Position numbers and translations under genes: made by a program. A stretch of 64,000 nt of DNA from Colwellia sp. 1_MG-2023. Lineage in GTDB: Bacteria; Pseudomonadota; Gammaproteobacteria; Enterobacterales; Alteromonadaceae. A model generated the notes under the pieces. That model did not search any database, had not been told where the DNA came from, and saw nothing but the letters and a program-made list of their open reading frames with translations. The stretch lies in NCBI RefSeq assembly GCF_030546755.1, contig NZ_JAUOPE010000009.1, positions 1 through 64,000 on the forward strand. Reading direction: 5' to 3'. Below are positions 8,362-16,826 of the stretch, piece by piece. Each line of letters opens with the position of its first letter. Within the stretch, counting starts at the first letter, position 1.

Positions 8362-11300
8362 ATGAAACAAAAACTATCGAAAATAAGCTTAGCGGTACTT
8401 TCTGCTACTGCGCTTAATATGACTACATCTGTCTACGCGCAAGATACAGCGCAAGATGCAGTAAAAAAAGCCAAAGAAGTTGAAGTAATTGAAGTTACGG
8501 GTATGCGTAGTTCACTTACAAGCGCACTTTCAGAAAAACGTGATACAGATAACTTAACCGAAATTATCATGGCAACTGATATTGGTAAATTACCTGATCA
8601 AAACTTAGCAGAAGTACTTGAAAACGTAACAGGTATTCAAATTACTCGTACCGCTGGTATAGGTACTGGCGTTCAAATCCGTGGTAGTAATGCTAACCGT
8701 GTAGAAATTAACGGTGCTTCAACGGTAGGTTCAGGTGCTGGTCGTAGCGGCATGAATTTTGAAGATTTATCTGCAGCTATTATTGCAGGTGTTGAAATCA
8801 CTAAAGCACCAGAAGCTAAAACAACTGAAGGTTCTATCGGTGGTACAGTAAACTTACGTACAATTCGTCCTCTTGAATTATCTGAAACATTAGGTTCTTT
8901 ACGTGTTCAAGGTGAAGACAGTAGCCTTACAACTGATGGTGTACAACCTCGAATTTCAGGTGCATATGGTGACAACTGGGAAACTGACTCTGGCCGCTTT
9001 GGTGTGGTAGTTAGTGGTAGCTATACGAAACAAGAAGCGACATCTTTCCGTCCTCGTGTTGACCGCGATGGTAGTCTTGTTGAAAACGTAAATGCTGATG
9101 TTTACCGCAATGGTTCATTAGAAGATCAAGCGACTAAACGTCCAGTAGCTCAATCTTTTGACTTTTTAGGTGTTCAATTCTTAAACCAAGAATTAGAAAA
9201 CTTTGAATATGAAACTACTAACTTAGCTACAACGTTTGAATTTGCACCAAATGCAGATATGAAATTTTTCTTTGATGCTATTATTACTTCTCAAGAACGC
9301 CGTCAAGACAGTACTCGTGTTCAAGCATCAGGTGTAAGCAGTGTTTTAAACTATAACTTACCGACTGAATTTGAAACGGTAGATTTTGGTTCTTTAGACG
9401 GTGTAGATTTAGGTAGCATACAAGCGGCATTACGCGGTACAGTTCAACCAAACTTAGGTGTGGATGACGATGATCCTAACTTACGTTTTAACAGTGATAC
9501 TGGTGCTCGTGTAACTGACACTCAAGTATTTAGACTTGGTGGTGAATGGCAAGGTGAAGACTTATTTATCAGCGCTGAAGTATCAACTTCTAGCTCTGAC
9601 ACAAGAACACCTTCTTTAAACTCTCAATTAAACTTTATCAACCCGAATCCACTGACACCACTTGATGGTTCAAGTAATGATAACGCGGTACCATTTATTT
9701 ATGATTTATCTGGTAATGCATTATCTTTTGGTGTTGATTTTGACTCTCCTTACGCACCAACTGTGGAAGACTTATTAAGTCCTAATAACGTTGTACTAGA
9801 CCAAGTAGATTTAACGCGTAGTACAGTAGATAATTCAGACGACGCTTTCCGTATTGATTCAACCTACTTTATCGACGATAACATTATAACTTCAGTTGAC
9901 TTTGGTTACCGTTATAACAAAGCAGAACATAGCGCTGTTTCTATTACTGACCGTATTGGTGGTTTCAGTAAAATGGTTGATAGCCCGAACGGTTCATTAT
10001 TCTCTGAAATTTTAGTTAAAGGTCCAAGTCACTTTGGTGATGCCGATGGCCGTGAATTAGCACACCGTAACTTCTTAATTGTTGATCCTAACCTTGCATT
10101 CTCTGACCCTGATAAAGTGTTATCAGTTCTAGAAGGTGCCATGGCTACTCATGGTGGTAGTCAAGATTATTCAGATCTAACACCTGGTGATACAGCGGCA
10201 TTTAACATTGAAGAGAAAAATCATGCGTTATATGCTCAAGCAAACTTTGAATATGAAATGATCCGCGGTAACTTTGGTGTACGTCACGTTAAAACTGACA
10301 TTGCATCAACAGGTAACACGGTTGTTAATGGTGTAGTTACACCAACAACAAACACAGCAGATTATAGCTTTACATTACCTCGTTTAAACATTGTTGCTGA
10401 TGTACATGAAGATGTGCTGGTTCGTTTAGGTTGGGGTAAAGATATTTTACGTCCTAACTTTGGCGACTTAAATACTTCTGTATCATTTGGTACTAACGAA
10501 AACCAAGCGGTTTCATTAGGTAATGCGGCACTTGAGCCAGAAGAAGTAACATCTTTTGATATTGGTGCTGAGTGGTATTTTGCTGAAGCTGCTGTGGTAA
10601 GTATTGGTTACTTCAAGAAAGAACGTACTAACTTATTCGTTACCGAATTAGACAGTGCTTCACTTGATGCTAACGGGATGAGAGATGATAACCCAGCCTG
10701 TTCTGGTGGTGGTATTTGGAACCCTGCTACACAGCCTAACATCCTTGGTGATCCTAACACTGTAGGTTTATGTGTTGACCGTGAATCTAAATTTAACGAT
10801 TCAGCAACAACAACTCAAACAGGTATTGAAATGGCATTCCAATATGACTTATCAAGCTTTGAAGAGCAGTTAGGTTGGGCGTCAGGATTTGGTATCGTTG
10901 CTAACTATACTATTCAAGAATACAAAGGTGGTTCTGCATTCTATACTTCTGCAACACGTGGTACTGATATCTTTAATGCCATTAAAGGTGTGTATGATGA
11001 CGGTCAATTTGTTACTTACACTTCAGAACGTGGTCTTTTAGATTTCTCTGAAAATGCTTATAACGTTGCTGTTTACTACGAGAAGCATGGCTTATCAGCT
11101 CGCTTACGTTACACATGGCGTGATGCATTCCGTACAGAAGATACTGCTGCGGGTGCAAGTCTTAACTCAACGTTAGGTTTCCCAGTAACTACACATGCTA
11201 GAGGCCAACTTAATGCAAGTGTTAGCTATGACGTAAACGAAAAGTTAAACTTAGGTTTAGAAGCAGTTAACTTAACTGAATCAGATATTACACAATCTTG

Positions 11301-11379
11301 TGTTAACGAAGGCGCATTATTATGTGCTCAAGGTATCACAGACCGTCGTATCACATTCGGTGCTAGCTACCGATTTTAA
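8362..11379 (+). CDS. TonB-dependent receptor, probable alginate oligomer uptake
   Basis: An outer-membrane receptor of 1005 residues. The ATG at 8362 is chosen because GGGGAAA precedes it and MKQKLSKISLAVLSATALNM begins a proper signal peptide ending near AQ27; the upstream in-frame extension to 8221 encodes a lysine-rich stretch with no such signal. A TonB-box-like EVIEVTG near 40-46 is followed by a plug domain (IGKLPDQNLAEVLENVTGIQ, IRGSNANRVEINGA) and a long barrel ending in aromatic Phe. The pattern fits the large marine/Xanthomonas-Caulobacter carbohydrate TBDR class. The alginate assignment rests only on the divergent PL17 lyase. Confidence 0.85.
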   Translation: MKQKLSKISLAVLSATALNMTTSVYAQDTAQDAVKKAKEVEVIEVTGMRSSLTSALSEKRDTDNLTEIIMATDIGKLPDQNLAEVLENVTGIQITRTAGIGTGVQIRGSNANRVEINGASTVGSGAGRSGMNFEDLSAAIIAGVEITKAPEAKTTEGSIGGTVNLRTIRPLELSETLGSLRVQGEDSSLTTDGVQPRISGAYGDNWETDSGRFGVVVSGSYTKQEATSFRPRVDRDGSLVENVNADVYRNGSLEDQATKRPVAQSFDFLGVQFLNQELENFEYETTNLATTFEFAPNADMKFFFDAIITSQERRQDSTRVQASGVSSVLNYNLPTEFETVDFGSLDGVDLGSIQAALRGTVQPNLGVDDDDPNLRFNSDTGARVTDTQVFRLGGEWQGEDLFISAEVSTSSSDTRTPSLNSQLNFINPNPLTPLDGSSNDNAVPFIYDLSGNALSFGVDFDSPYAPTVEDLLSPNNVVLDQVDLTRSTVDNSDDAFRIDSTYFIDDNIITSVDFGYRYNKAEHSAVSITDRIGGFSKMVDSPNGSLFSEILVKGPSHFGDADGRELAHRNFLIVDPNLAFSDPDKVLSVLEGAMATHGGSQDYSDLTPGDTAAFNIEEKNHALYAQANFEYEMIRGNFGVRHVKTDIASTGNTVVNGVVTPTTNTADYSFTLPRLNIVADVHEDVLVRLGWGKDILRPNFGDLNTSVSFGTNENQAVSLGNAALEPEEVTSFDIGAEWYFAEAAVVSIGYFKKERTNLFVTELDSASLDANGMRDDNPACSGGGIWNPATQPNILGDPNTVGLCVDRESKFNDSATTTQTGIEMAFQYDLSSFEEQLGWASGFGIVANYTIQEYKGGSAFYTSATRGTDIFNAIKGVYDDGQFVTYTSERGLLDFSENAYNVAVYYEKHGLSARLRYTWRDAFRTEDTAAGASLNSTLGFPVTTHARGQLNASVSYDVNEKLNLGLEAVNLTESDITQSCVNEGALLCAQGITDRRITFGASYRF

Positions 11380-11737
11380 TAGCACGTGAATATATTTTCT
11401 TGATATATTCACCAAATAGCTGCAATGAAAAGCAAGCCTGATGGCTTGCTTTTTTATTTATATCTTTAACGTCTCAGAAATATTATAAATTAGGTCATAT
11501 CGCATCTCTTACAATCATAGCTATGATTTATTTACGAATAAAATACATTTGGATACCACTGTATAAGGTTACATGTTATTTAAGCATTTCAATCTCGCTT
11601 TCGCTCCCAAAGTGAGTTAGAACTTAAAAATAAATCACACTTTGATATCAGCATGAATATGCAATCAGTAAAAGGTAGTTGGGTGATTTTTGCAGACCAT
11701 AGCCAAATTTTGTATACGTTTAATCAAGTTTTACATT
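11380..11737. other. Intergenic region between convergent genes
   Basis: 358 bases between the TBDR and the 3' end of the small minus-strand gene. Apart from the terminator at its left, nothing recognisable is present. Confidence 0.6.
11427..11456 (+). terminator. Rho-independent terminator after the alginate TBDR
   Basis: AGCAAGCC-TGAT-GGCTTGCT is an eight-base-pair stem with a four-base loop followed by TTTTTT, about 50 bases past the TBDR stop. Confidence 0.88.
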
Positions 11738-12118
11738 TTAAAGCTCAATACTATTTAACCATTCATTTGCATCTTTATGGTTATCAAAATATTTAATCTC
11801 TACATTGGTTAAAACTACATGTGTAATTTTTAGAACTTCTACTTGAAGATGAAGACTATAAACTACCGCCAAATATTTCAAATTATTCTCATTTAGCCAT
11901 AGGTTAAAGTCATGTACGTAAGTTCTGATATCTGGAGTCGCTAACTCCCATTGACTTAAATCGACTAGACAAACCCAAGGTTTATCAATTATACCATTTA
12001 GAATTGCTTTTGTTTCAGCTCCCCACTTTTTTGCTGTCTCAAAATTCCAAGAACCATATGCTTTTAGAATGTGAGTTTTCTCTTCAATTGCTAAATCATA
12101 TGAACCATGCTCTTCCAT
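11738..12118 (-). CDS. Conserved-looking hypothetical protein, possibly STAS/SpoIIAA-like
   Basis: 126 residues with no signal peptide or membrane segment, so probably cytoplasmic. GAGG lies five bases before the ATG, which supports a real gene. I do not recognise it securely. The layout (an N-terminal strand ILKAYGSWNFETAKKW, a central WVCLVDLSQWELATPD, then KYLAVVYS, and a C-terminal IKYFDNHKDANEWLNS) resembles the alternating strand-helix order and the YF...A.EWL ending seen in STAS or SpoIIAA-like domains. That is fold-level inference. It sits alone between the alginate and sucrose units, and no partner is evident. Confidence 0.6.
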   Translation of the reverse strand: MEEHGSYDLAIEEKTHILKAYGSWNFETAKKWGAETKAILNGIIDKPWVCLVDLSQWELATPDIRTYVHDFNLWLNENNLKYLAVVYSLHLQVEVLKITHVVLTNVEIKYFDNHKDANEWLNSIEL

Positions 12119-12277
12119 CTTAACCTCAAGGAAAAAGTGATTAAAAATATCCTATATCATGCATCTTCTCGCCATATTGACTTAAAAATCAAATAGGTGT
12201 TGTATTACTGTTTAAAAGACAATGACAAGATTGAACAAATTGTTAGTGTGATAGCTGTAAATTTTATTTCTTTCAAG

Positions 12278-13309
12278 TTAACAGCTACCACCATGCTCAA
12301 TATGAAAAGGGATTATAATAGAGTCGGTTGCTCTATTAATGAAAAGCTCTGCAGCCTTAATACCTTTTTTTTCACTATTTTGATGAACCGTTGTAATTGG
12401 AGGGTTCGAACGCAGCGCTTCATCAATACCATCAAAACCAGTTACTCGTATATCTTCAGGAATATTAAGCCCCATTGAATTAATTTCTTTAATAGCTGCC
12501 AAGGCAATCAGATCACTCATACAAAGTAAAACATTTGGCCGAGGAGTAGATGTTAGTGCTTCTCTAACAGCAATCAAAGCAGAATGATGTGTGCTTTGGG
12601 GAATATTCCACACCCTATCAGCCCTGAGATCGACATTTAATTCTTCAATAGCCTTGTGATAACCATTTAATCGTTGATGAGCTATAGAACATTGAATGTC
12701 TGTATTGGGTAAATCATACACTCTACATGTCAAATTTGAGTCGAGTAATCTTAATCCTAAAATAGCAACAAGATCATCTTTTGTATTTATAGCCAGTTTA
12801 GCTATCTCATAAGCAGCTTGCTGATTATCAATACCAACCGAAGCATTACGCTCTATATCAAAATCTGCCGTAACTACTTTTTTTGATGTTGTTCTTAATT
12901 GATCAATCAATTTAGTGTTTCGGGGGCTACCATAACAAATAAAACCATCTACGAAGTCTGAAACCGCATTAATATTATCTGATGTTCCAGAGAACAATAA
13001 TAAATTCACTTTGGACTTTTCTAACACTGACGAAACGCCTTTTACAAAATTACTTGCTACAGGGTCTGTTATCATATATTCAACACTGTCAGGCAACACT
13101 AAAGCGACAATATTAAATTGACCCTTTCTTAATGACTGAGCTGCTTTATTAGGGCCCGAATATCCCAGCCTTTCACATGAAGCAAGAATATCCTCCCGCT
13201 TTCTTTTAGAGAGCTGATCGGGTCGGTTAAAAGCATTTGAAACAGTTGCATTTGAAACACCAAGTTCTTTTGCAACACTTTTAAGTGTCCATACTTTTTT
13301 TTCAGTCAT
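12278..13309 (-). CDS. LacI-family transcriptional regulator of the sucrose unit
   Basis: 343 residues. The N-terminal helix-turn-helix covers about residues 8-30 (SVAKELGVSNATVSNAFNRP) with the LacI hinge region after it. A periplasmic-binding-like effector domain follows, ending in VTGFDGIDEALRSNPPITTV, typical of the family. AAAAGGT precedes the ATG. It lies 104 bases after sucrose phosphorylase in the same direction. The sugar unit carries two identical palindromes, CTTAATCGATTAAG, of LacI-operator type, for which this is the obvious candidate binder. That pairing is inferred from proximity. Confidence 0.88.
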   Translation of the reverse strand: MTEKKVWTLKSVAKELGVSNATVSNAFNRPDQLSKRKREDILASCERLGYSGPNKAAQSLRKGQFNIVALVLPDSVEYMITDPVASNFVKGVSSVLEKSKVNLLLFSGTSDNINAVSDFVDGFICYGSPRNTKLIDQLRTTSKKVVTADFDIERNASVGIDNQQAAYEIAKLAINTKDDLVAILGLRLLDSNLTCRVYDLPNTDIQCSIAHQRLNGYHKAIEELNVDLRADRVWNIPQSTHHSALIAVREALTSTPRPNVLLCMSDLIALAAIKEINSMGLNIPEDIRVTGFDGIDEALRSNPPITTVHQNSEKKGIKAAELFINRATDSIIIPFHIEHGGSC

Positions 13310-13413
13310 GTGTACCTTTTAAATTTTCTATAAGTTAACTATTTCGTTTTCATATTTTGAATCGTATTATACGCCTATTTCTTTCTAACTTTAATGCGGT
13401 AAAACACAACCTT

Positions 13414-14889
13414 TTAAAGTTTATTGAGCAAAGTATTTAGGCAGATAGTACTTGTTTTATTACCTTCTTTTACCTCAATTAAAGCGCTTTTTTCTGTTCG
13501 GTTGAGTAATAAAACTGCGCTCTGCTCACCTTTAATCCACTTCATTTTTAACATTGAAGCATCACTGCTAACTGCAAATTTACCATTAAAAGTTTCACAA
13601 CTATTACGTAACTGAATAAGACGAATCATCGCTTTAGTAAAAGGTTTACTTAGTGCTTCTTCAATACTTTCGCGATTTAAATATGGACGGTTAATATCTC
13701 TTCCCACATTCGTTTTTGCTAATAATGTCATTGCATTTTTTTCCGCTAACAAACCTGCATAATAGATTTGTGGTGTGCCAGGTGAAAAAAACTGAATGGC
13801 TCTAGCAACTAAATAGTCAAAATCATTTCGCCCAAGCGCATCATAGTACGTGCAATTCACCTGATACAAATCAACATTGCTTGCTGCTGCTCCTGTCGCT
13901 TTTTGGCTTTCACCTTCACTATTTACATGAATGGTTTCAACCAGTTCATCTATTTGGTCATTAGTAAGTAAACCCGCTTTACCATTCATTGGTCCAACAT
14001 CAATAATCCCAATTCCATCATGTGTATCTAAAACAGTAATACAATTTTTGGGTGATATTGTTAACCACTTAGTTAATGCTGTGAAATCATTACTAAAAAG
14101 GCTATGTAAAATCAAAGGAGGTAAGGCAAAATCATAAACTCGATCAACACGTTTAGCTATTTCTATTTGAGTTTTATAGTAGGAATGAATTTCTACTAGC
14201 GTTTCTATCCCTAATTTATTTGCTGATTTACTTAAATCATCAATAAATTCAAATGTTTCATCAAGCATGAAACAACTTGTTCCAGCCTTTTTTAGTGCAT
14301 AACCTGCTGCATCTAAACGGATCATTTTAATATTATTTTCTGCAAACGTGTTTAAGATACGCGTTAAGTAGTCTTTTCCTGATTTAGATCTAACGTCTAT
14401 ATCTATTTGATTATCAGTAAAAGTTGTCCAAAAATCTGCACTTTCATTATTAGGCAATGAAAAATTAGTAAAACAACTACCCGGTCTTGGTCGATAAATT
14501 TTCTTTCGCTGCTCTTCACTTAAGCCGTTAGGAAAAACTTTATCTTTAGTTAAGAATAAATCCCAAAAAGGAGACTGTTCACCGTTAGCTAATACATCTT
14601 TAAATTCTTTAGACTTAGCCGACATATGGTTAACAATAAGATCTGCCATTAATTCATAGCCTTCTCCTAATTGTTTAACATCATTCCAACAACCTAGCCT
14701 ACTATCAACTTCAGTATGATCTATTGGATCGAAGCCTGCATCACTGCCATCAATGGGATAATAAAATGGTAACAAATGAACACCTGAAAATAAATCTGCG
14801 AGTTGATCATTTAAAATATTATTTAAAGTTTGGGTATTTGATCCGGTTAACCTATCGATGTAGGTGATGAGTTGTACATTATTTTTCAT
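13414..14889 (-). CDS. Sucrose phosphorylase (GH13)
   Basis: Splits sucrose with phosphate into glucose-1-phosphate and fructose in the cytoplasm. The start at 14889 gives MKNNVQLITYIDRLTG, matching the family N-terminus; the frame extends nine codons further to 14916, but that start would sit against the operator with no ribosome site. Numbered from the chosen start, the nucleophile Asp193 (IRLDAAGY), acid/base Glu233 (VEIHSYY) and Asp291 (VLDTHDG) line up one residue off the Bifidobacterium adolescentis enzyme as I recall it. Other family segments include GTSCFM, YDFALPPL and ATGAAASN. The 491-residue length is normal. First gene before the LacI regulator. Confidence 0.93.
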   Translation of the reverse strand: MKNNVQLITYIDRLTGSNTQTLNNILNDQLADLFSGVHLLPFYYPIDGSDAGFDPIDHTEVDSRLGCWNDVKQLGEGYELMADLIVNHMSAKSKEFKDVLANGEQSPFWDLFLTKDKVFPNGLSEEQRKKIYRPRPGSCFTNFSLPNNESADFWTTFTDNQIDIDVRSKSGKDYLTRILNTFAENNIKMIRLDAAGYALKKAGTSCFMLDETFEFIDDLSKSANKLGIETLVEIHSYYKTQIEIAKRVDRVYDFALPPLILHSLFSNDFTALTKWLTISPKNCITVLDTHDGIGIIDVGPMNGKAGLLTNDQIDELVETIHVNSEGESQKATGAAASNVDLYQVNCTYYDALGRNDFDYLVARAIQFFSPGTPQIYYAGLLAEKNAMTLLAKTNVGRDINRPYLNRESIEEALSKPFTKAMIRLIQLRNSCETFNGKFAVSSDASMLKMKWIKGEQSAVLLLNRTEKSALIEVKEGNKTSTICLNTLLNKL

Positions 14890-14916
14890 AACTATACCAT
14901 TAAATTCTAGTTGCAT

Positions 14917-14930
14917 CTTAATCGATTAAG
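14917..14930. promoter_or_regulatory. LacI-type operator CTTAATCGATTAAG
   Basis: A perfect 14-base palindrome ending 28 bases before the chosen sucrose phosphorylase start, in the divergent region shared with the symporter at 15137. An identical copy lies at 16755, upstream of the TBDR. Confidence 0.75.
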
Positions 14931-15136
14931 ATCTATCTTTATATACATTAAAACTTTAATCAAGAAGAATTTTATTTATTTTAAGTTGTTAAGAACAGGC
15001 ACAATAGAACAAACACTTAATAACACATTTATTTATTTAACTATTTCTATGTAAAAACATAGTATTTAGAAACACAAACTGCTTTGATACTGCTTTGTTC
15101 ATGTGTAGTTAAAAACGTAGCCAGAGGAATAATAAA

Positions 15137-16510
15137 ATGACAAAAGCATCTTTTACTGCACCCTTATCTTTTAAAGAAAAAGTAGGTTATGGCGTTGGTG
15201 ATATGGCCTCAAACTTCTATATGGGGTTCTTTTCGCTATTTCTTCTTTATTATTACACAGATGTTTATGGTATTTCGGCAGCGGCTGCAGCAACCATGTT
15301 GTTGGTGACAAAGTTTATCGATGCTATTAGTGATCCTGCGATGGGATTACTTGCAGATAGAACTACCACTAAATGGGGTAAATATCGCCCCTATTTACTA
15401 TGGATGGCGATCCCTTACGCGTTATTAGGCTATCTTTTATTTTTGGGTCCTGAATTTGGCGACACAGGAAAGTTAATTTTTGCCTATGTATCATATTCAT
15501 TAGTTATGTTGGCATATACAGCCATCAACGTTCCCTATTCAGGATTAATGGCCGTTATTCATCCCGAATCAAGAGAGCGTACTAAAGCGGCCCAGTTTAG
15601 GTTTATTTTTGCATCAATTGGCTCTTTGGTTGTCGGTGCATCCGCTAAACCTTTAGTTGAGTTGTTAGGTGGTGGAAATGAATTGCTAGGTTTTCGTTTT
15701 ACTATCATTTTATTTGCAATACTCTCTGTAGCTGTATTTTGGTACACCTTTGCCGTGACTAATGAAAGGGTTATAACTAAGAAACATAAAGCTAGCATCA
15801 AAGAAGATTTATCAGCTTTATTGGTAAATAAATCTTGGTTAATCTTAGTGTGCACAGGTATTTTTATTGTCGTTGGCTTGGTAGCGCGTTTTGCTTCAAT
15901 CGCCTATTACACCAAATATTATATGGGCGACGATGGAGTAAATATTTTCTTATGGATGGATCAAACCACGCTGATAATTTCCTGTGGTTTACTAGGGCAA
16001 TTATTTGGTGCGCTTATCACACCATTTTTGGTGAAACACATTGAAAAACATAGATTAATGTTCGTCATTAACTTATTCCATGCAATATTACTATTCTTCG
16101 GTTTTACGATATCACCAGACAACCTTTCATTGACAGTTATAGTTCACACATTAGGCATCATTACTTTTGGTATTGCTATCACCCTATTATTTACTATGTA
16201 TACAGATTGTGTAGAGTATGGCGAATGGAAAACGGGAAGTAATAGCGCAGGATTAACTGTGTCAGCTTCTATGTTTTCGTTAAAACTTGGCTCTGCAATT
16301 GGTGGGGCGTTACCGGGGTTTATCCTTGCTTCATTTGGTTTTATTGCCAATCAAAACCAATCACCTGAATCAATTGAAGGTATACGATATATGTTTAACC
16401 TCTTACCTGCCATATTCTTTTTATTGGGTGCAATATTAATCTTATTTTATAAGATAGATCGTCAGCTTCTCACTACAATTGAAAATGACTTAGCTAAACG
16501 TCGTCCTTAA
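15137..16510 (+). CDS. GPH-family sugar:cation symporter, probably sucrose
   Basis: An inner-membrane carrier of 457 residues with about 12 hydrophobic segments. The start MTKASFTAPLSFKEKVGYGVGDMASNF and the DAISDPAMGLLADRTTTKWGKYRPY loop (residues 62-86) are hallmarks of the glycoside-pentoside-hexuronide family (MelB-like). AGAGGAA precedes the ATG. It is divergent from sucrose phosphorylase and upstream of the outer-membrane receptor. Sucrose as substrate is inferred from these neighbours; the family also moves other disaccharides. Confidence 0.85.
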   Translation: MTKASFTAPLSFKEKVGYGVGDMASNFYMGFFSLFLLYYYTDVYGISAAAAATMLLVTKFIDAISDPAMGLLADRTTTKWGKYRPYLLWMAIPYALLGYLLFLGPEFGDTGKLIFAYVSYSLVMLAYTAINVPYSGLMAVIHPESRERTKAAQFRFIFASIGSLVVGASAKPLVELLGGGNELLGFRFTIILFAILSVAVFWYTFAVTNERVITKKHKASIKEDLSALLVNKSWLILVCTGIFIVVGLVARFASIAYYTKYYMGDDGVNIFLWMDQTTLIISCGLLGQLFGALITPFLVKHIEKHRLMFVINLFHAILLFFGFTISPDNLSLTVIVHTLGIITFGIAITLLFTMYTDCVEYGEWKTGSNSAGLTVSASMFSLKLGSAIGGALPGFILASFGFIANQNQSPESIEGIRYMFNLLPAIFFLLGAILILFYKIDRQLLTTIENDLAKRRP

Positions 16511-16557
16511 GGCTACAATGCCTTCTCATAAATCCAAATAGCTATTATTACTCACAA

Positions 16558-16592
16558 AGTGCCATGATTTTACATAAAAATCATGGCACTGC
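16558..16592 (+). terminator. Strong hairpin after the symporter gene
   Basis: AGTGCCATGATTTT pairs with AAAATCATGGCACT across a four- to five-base loop, giving a stem of about 14 base pairs some 48 bases past the stop. The following bases are GCTTTAAAT rather than a clean T run, so termination is likely but not certain. Confidence 0.55.
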
Positions 16593-16754
16593 TTTAAATC
16601 TAAATGTAACAATTTCAAAATTTAATTCCGTTTAAATCGATTCATCATTTATATTTTCAAATTAAATATCTCTGTTTTTCAATAAATTAATTTAATCAGT
16701 AAACTTTTTAAAAAAAAATACTTGCAAAATCACTGCAATTCAACCTAACATTAT

Positions 16755-16768
16755 CTTAATCGATTAAG
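16755..16768. promoter_or_regulatory. LacI-type operator CTTAATCGATTAAG
   Basis: A perfect 14-base palindrome identical to that at 14917. It begins four bases after a possible -10 (TAACAT), a position where a bound repressor would block transcription start, 58 bases before the TBDR ATG. Confidence 0.75.
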
Positions 16769-16826
16769 ACGATTTGAAGTATTATTAAAAAATTATAAAA
16801 AGACTTTAGAAACATGGGGTGAGAAG

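Larger units (their letters stand above)
16511..16826. other. Promoter region of the sucrose TBDR
   Basis: 316 bases with no gene. The left part holds a hairpin after the symporter gene. The right part holds a possible -35/-10 pair, TTGCAA (16722-16727) and TAACAT (16746-16751) with 18-base spacing, and the operator at 16755. Confidence 0.55.

Noticed and set aside
12197-12478. Plus-strand reading frame over the LacI gene 3' end
   Set aside because: It overlaps a strong minus-strand gene, has no family features and no ribosome site.
14890-14916. Longer sucrose phosphorylase start at 14916
   Set aside because: That start directly abuts the operator palindrome with no ribosome site, and the family N-terminus begins at MKNN.
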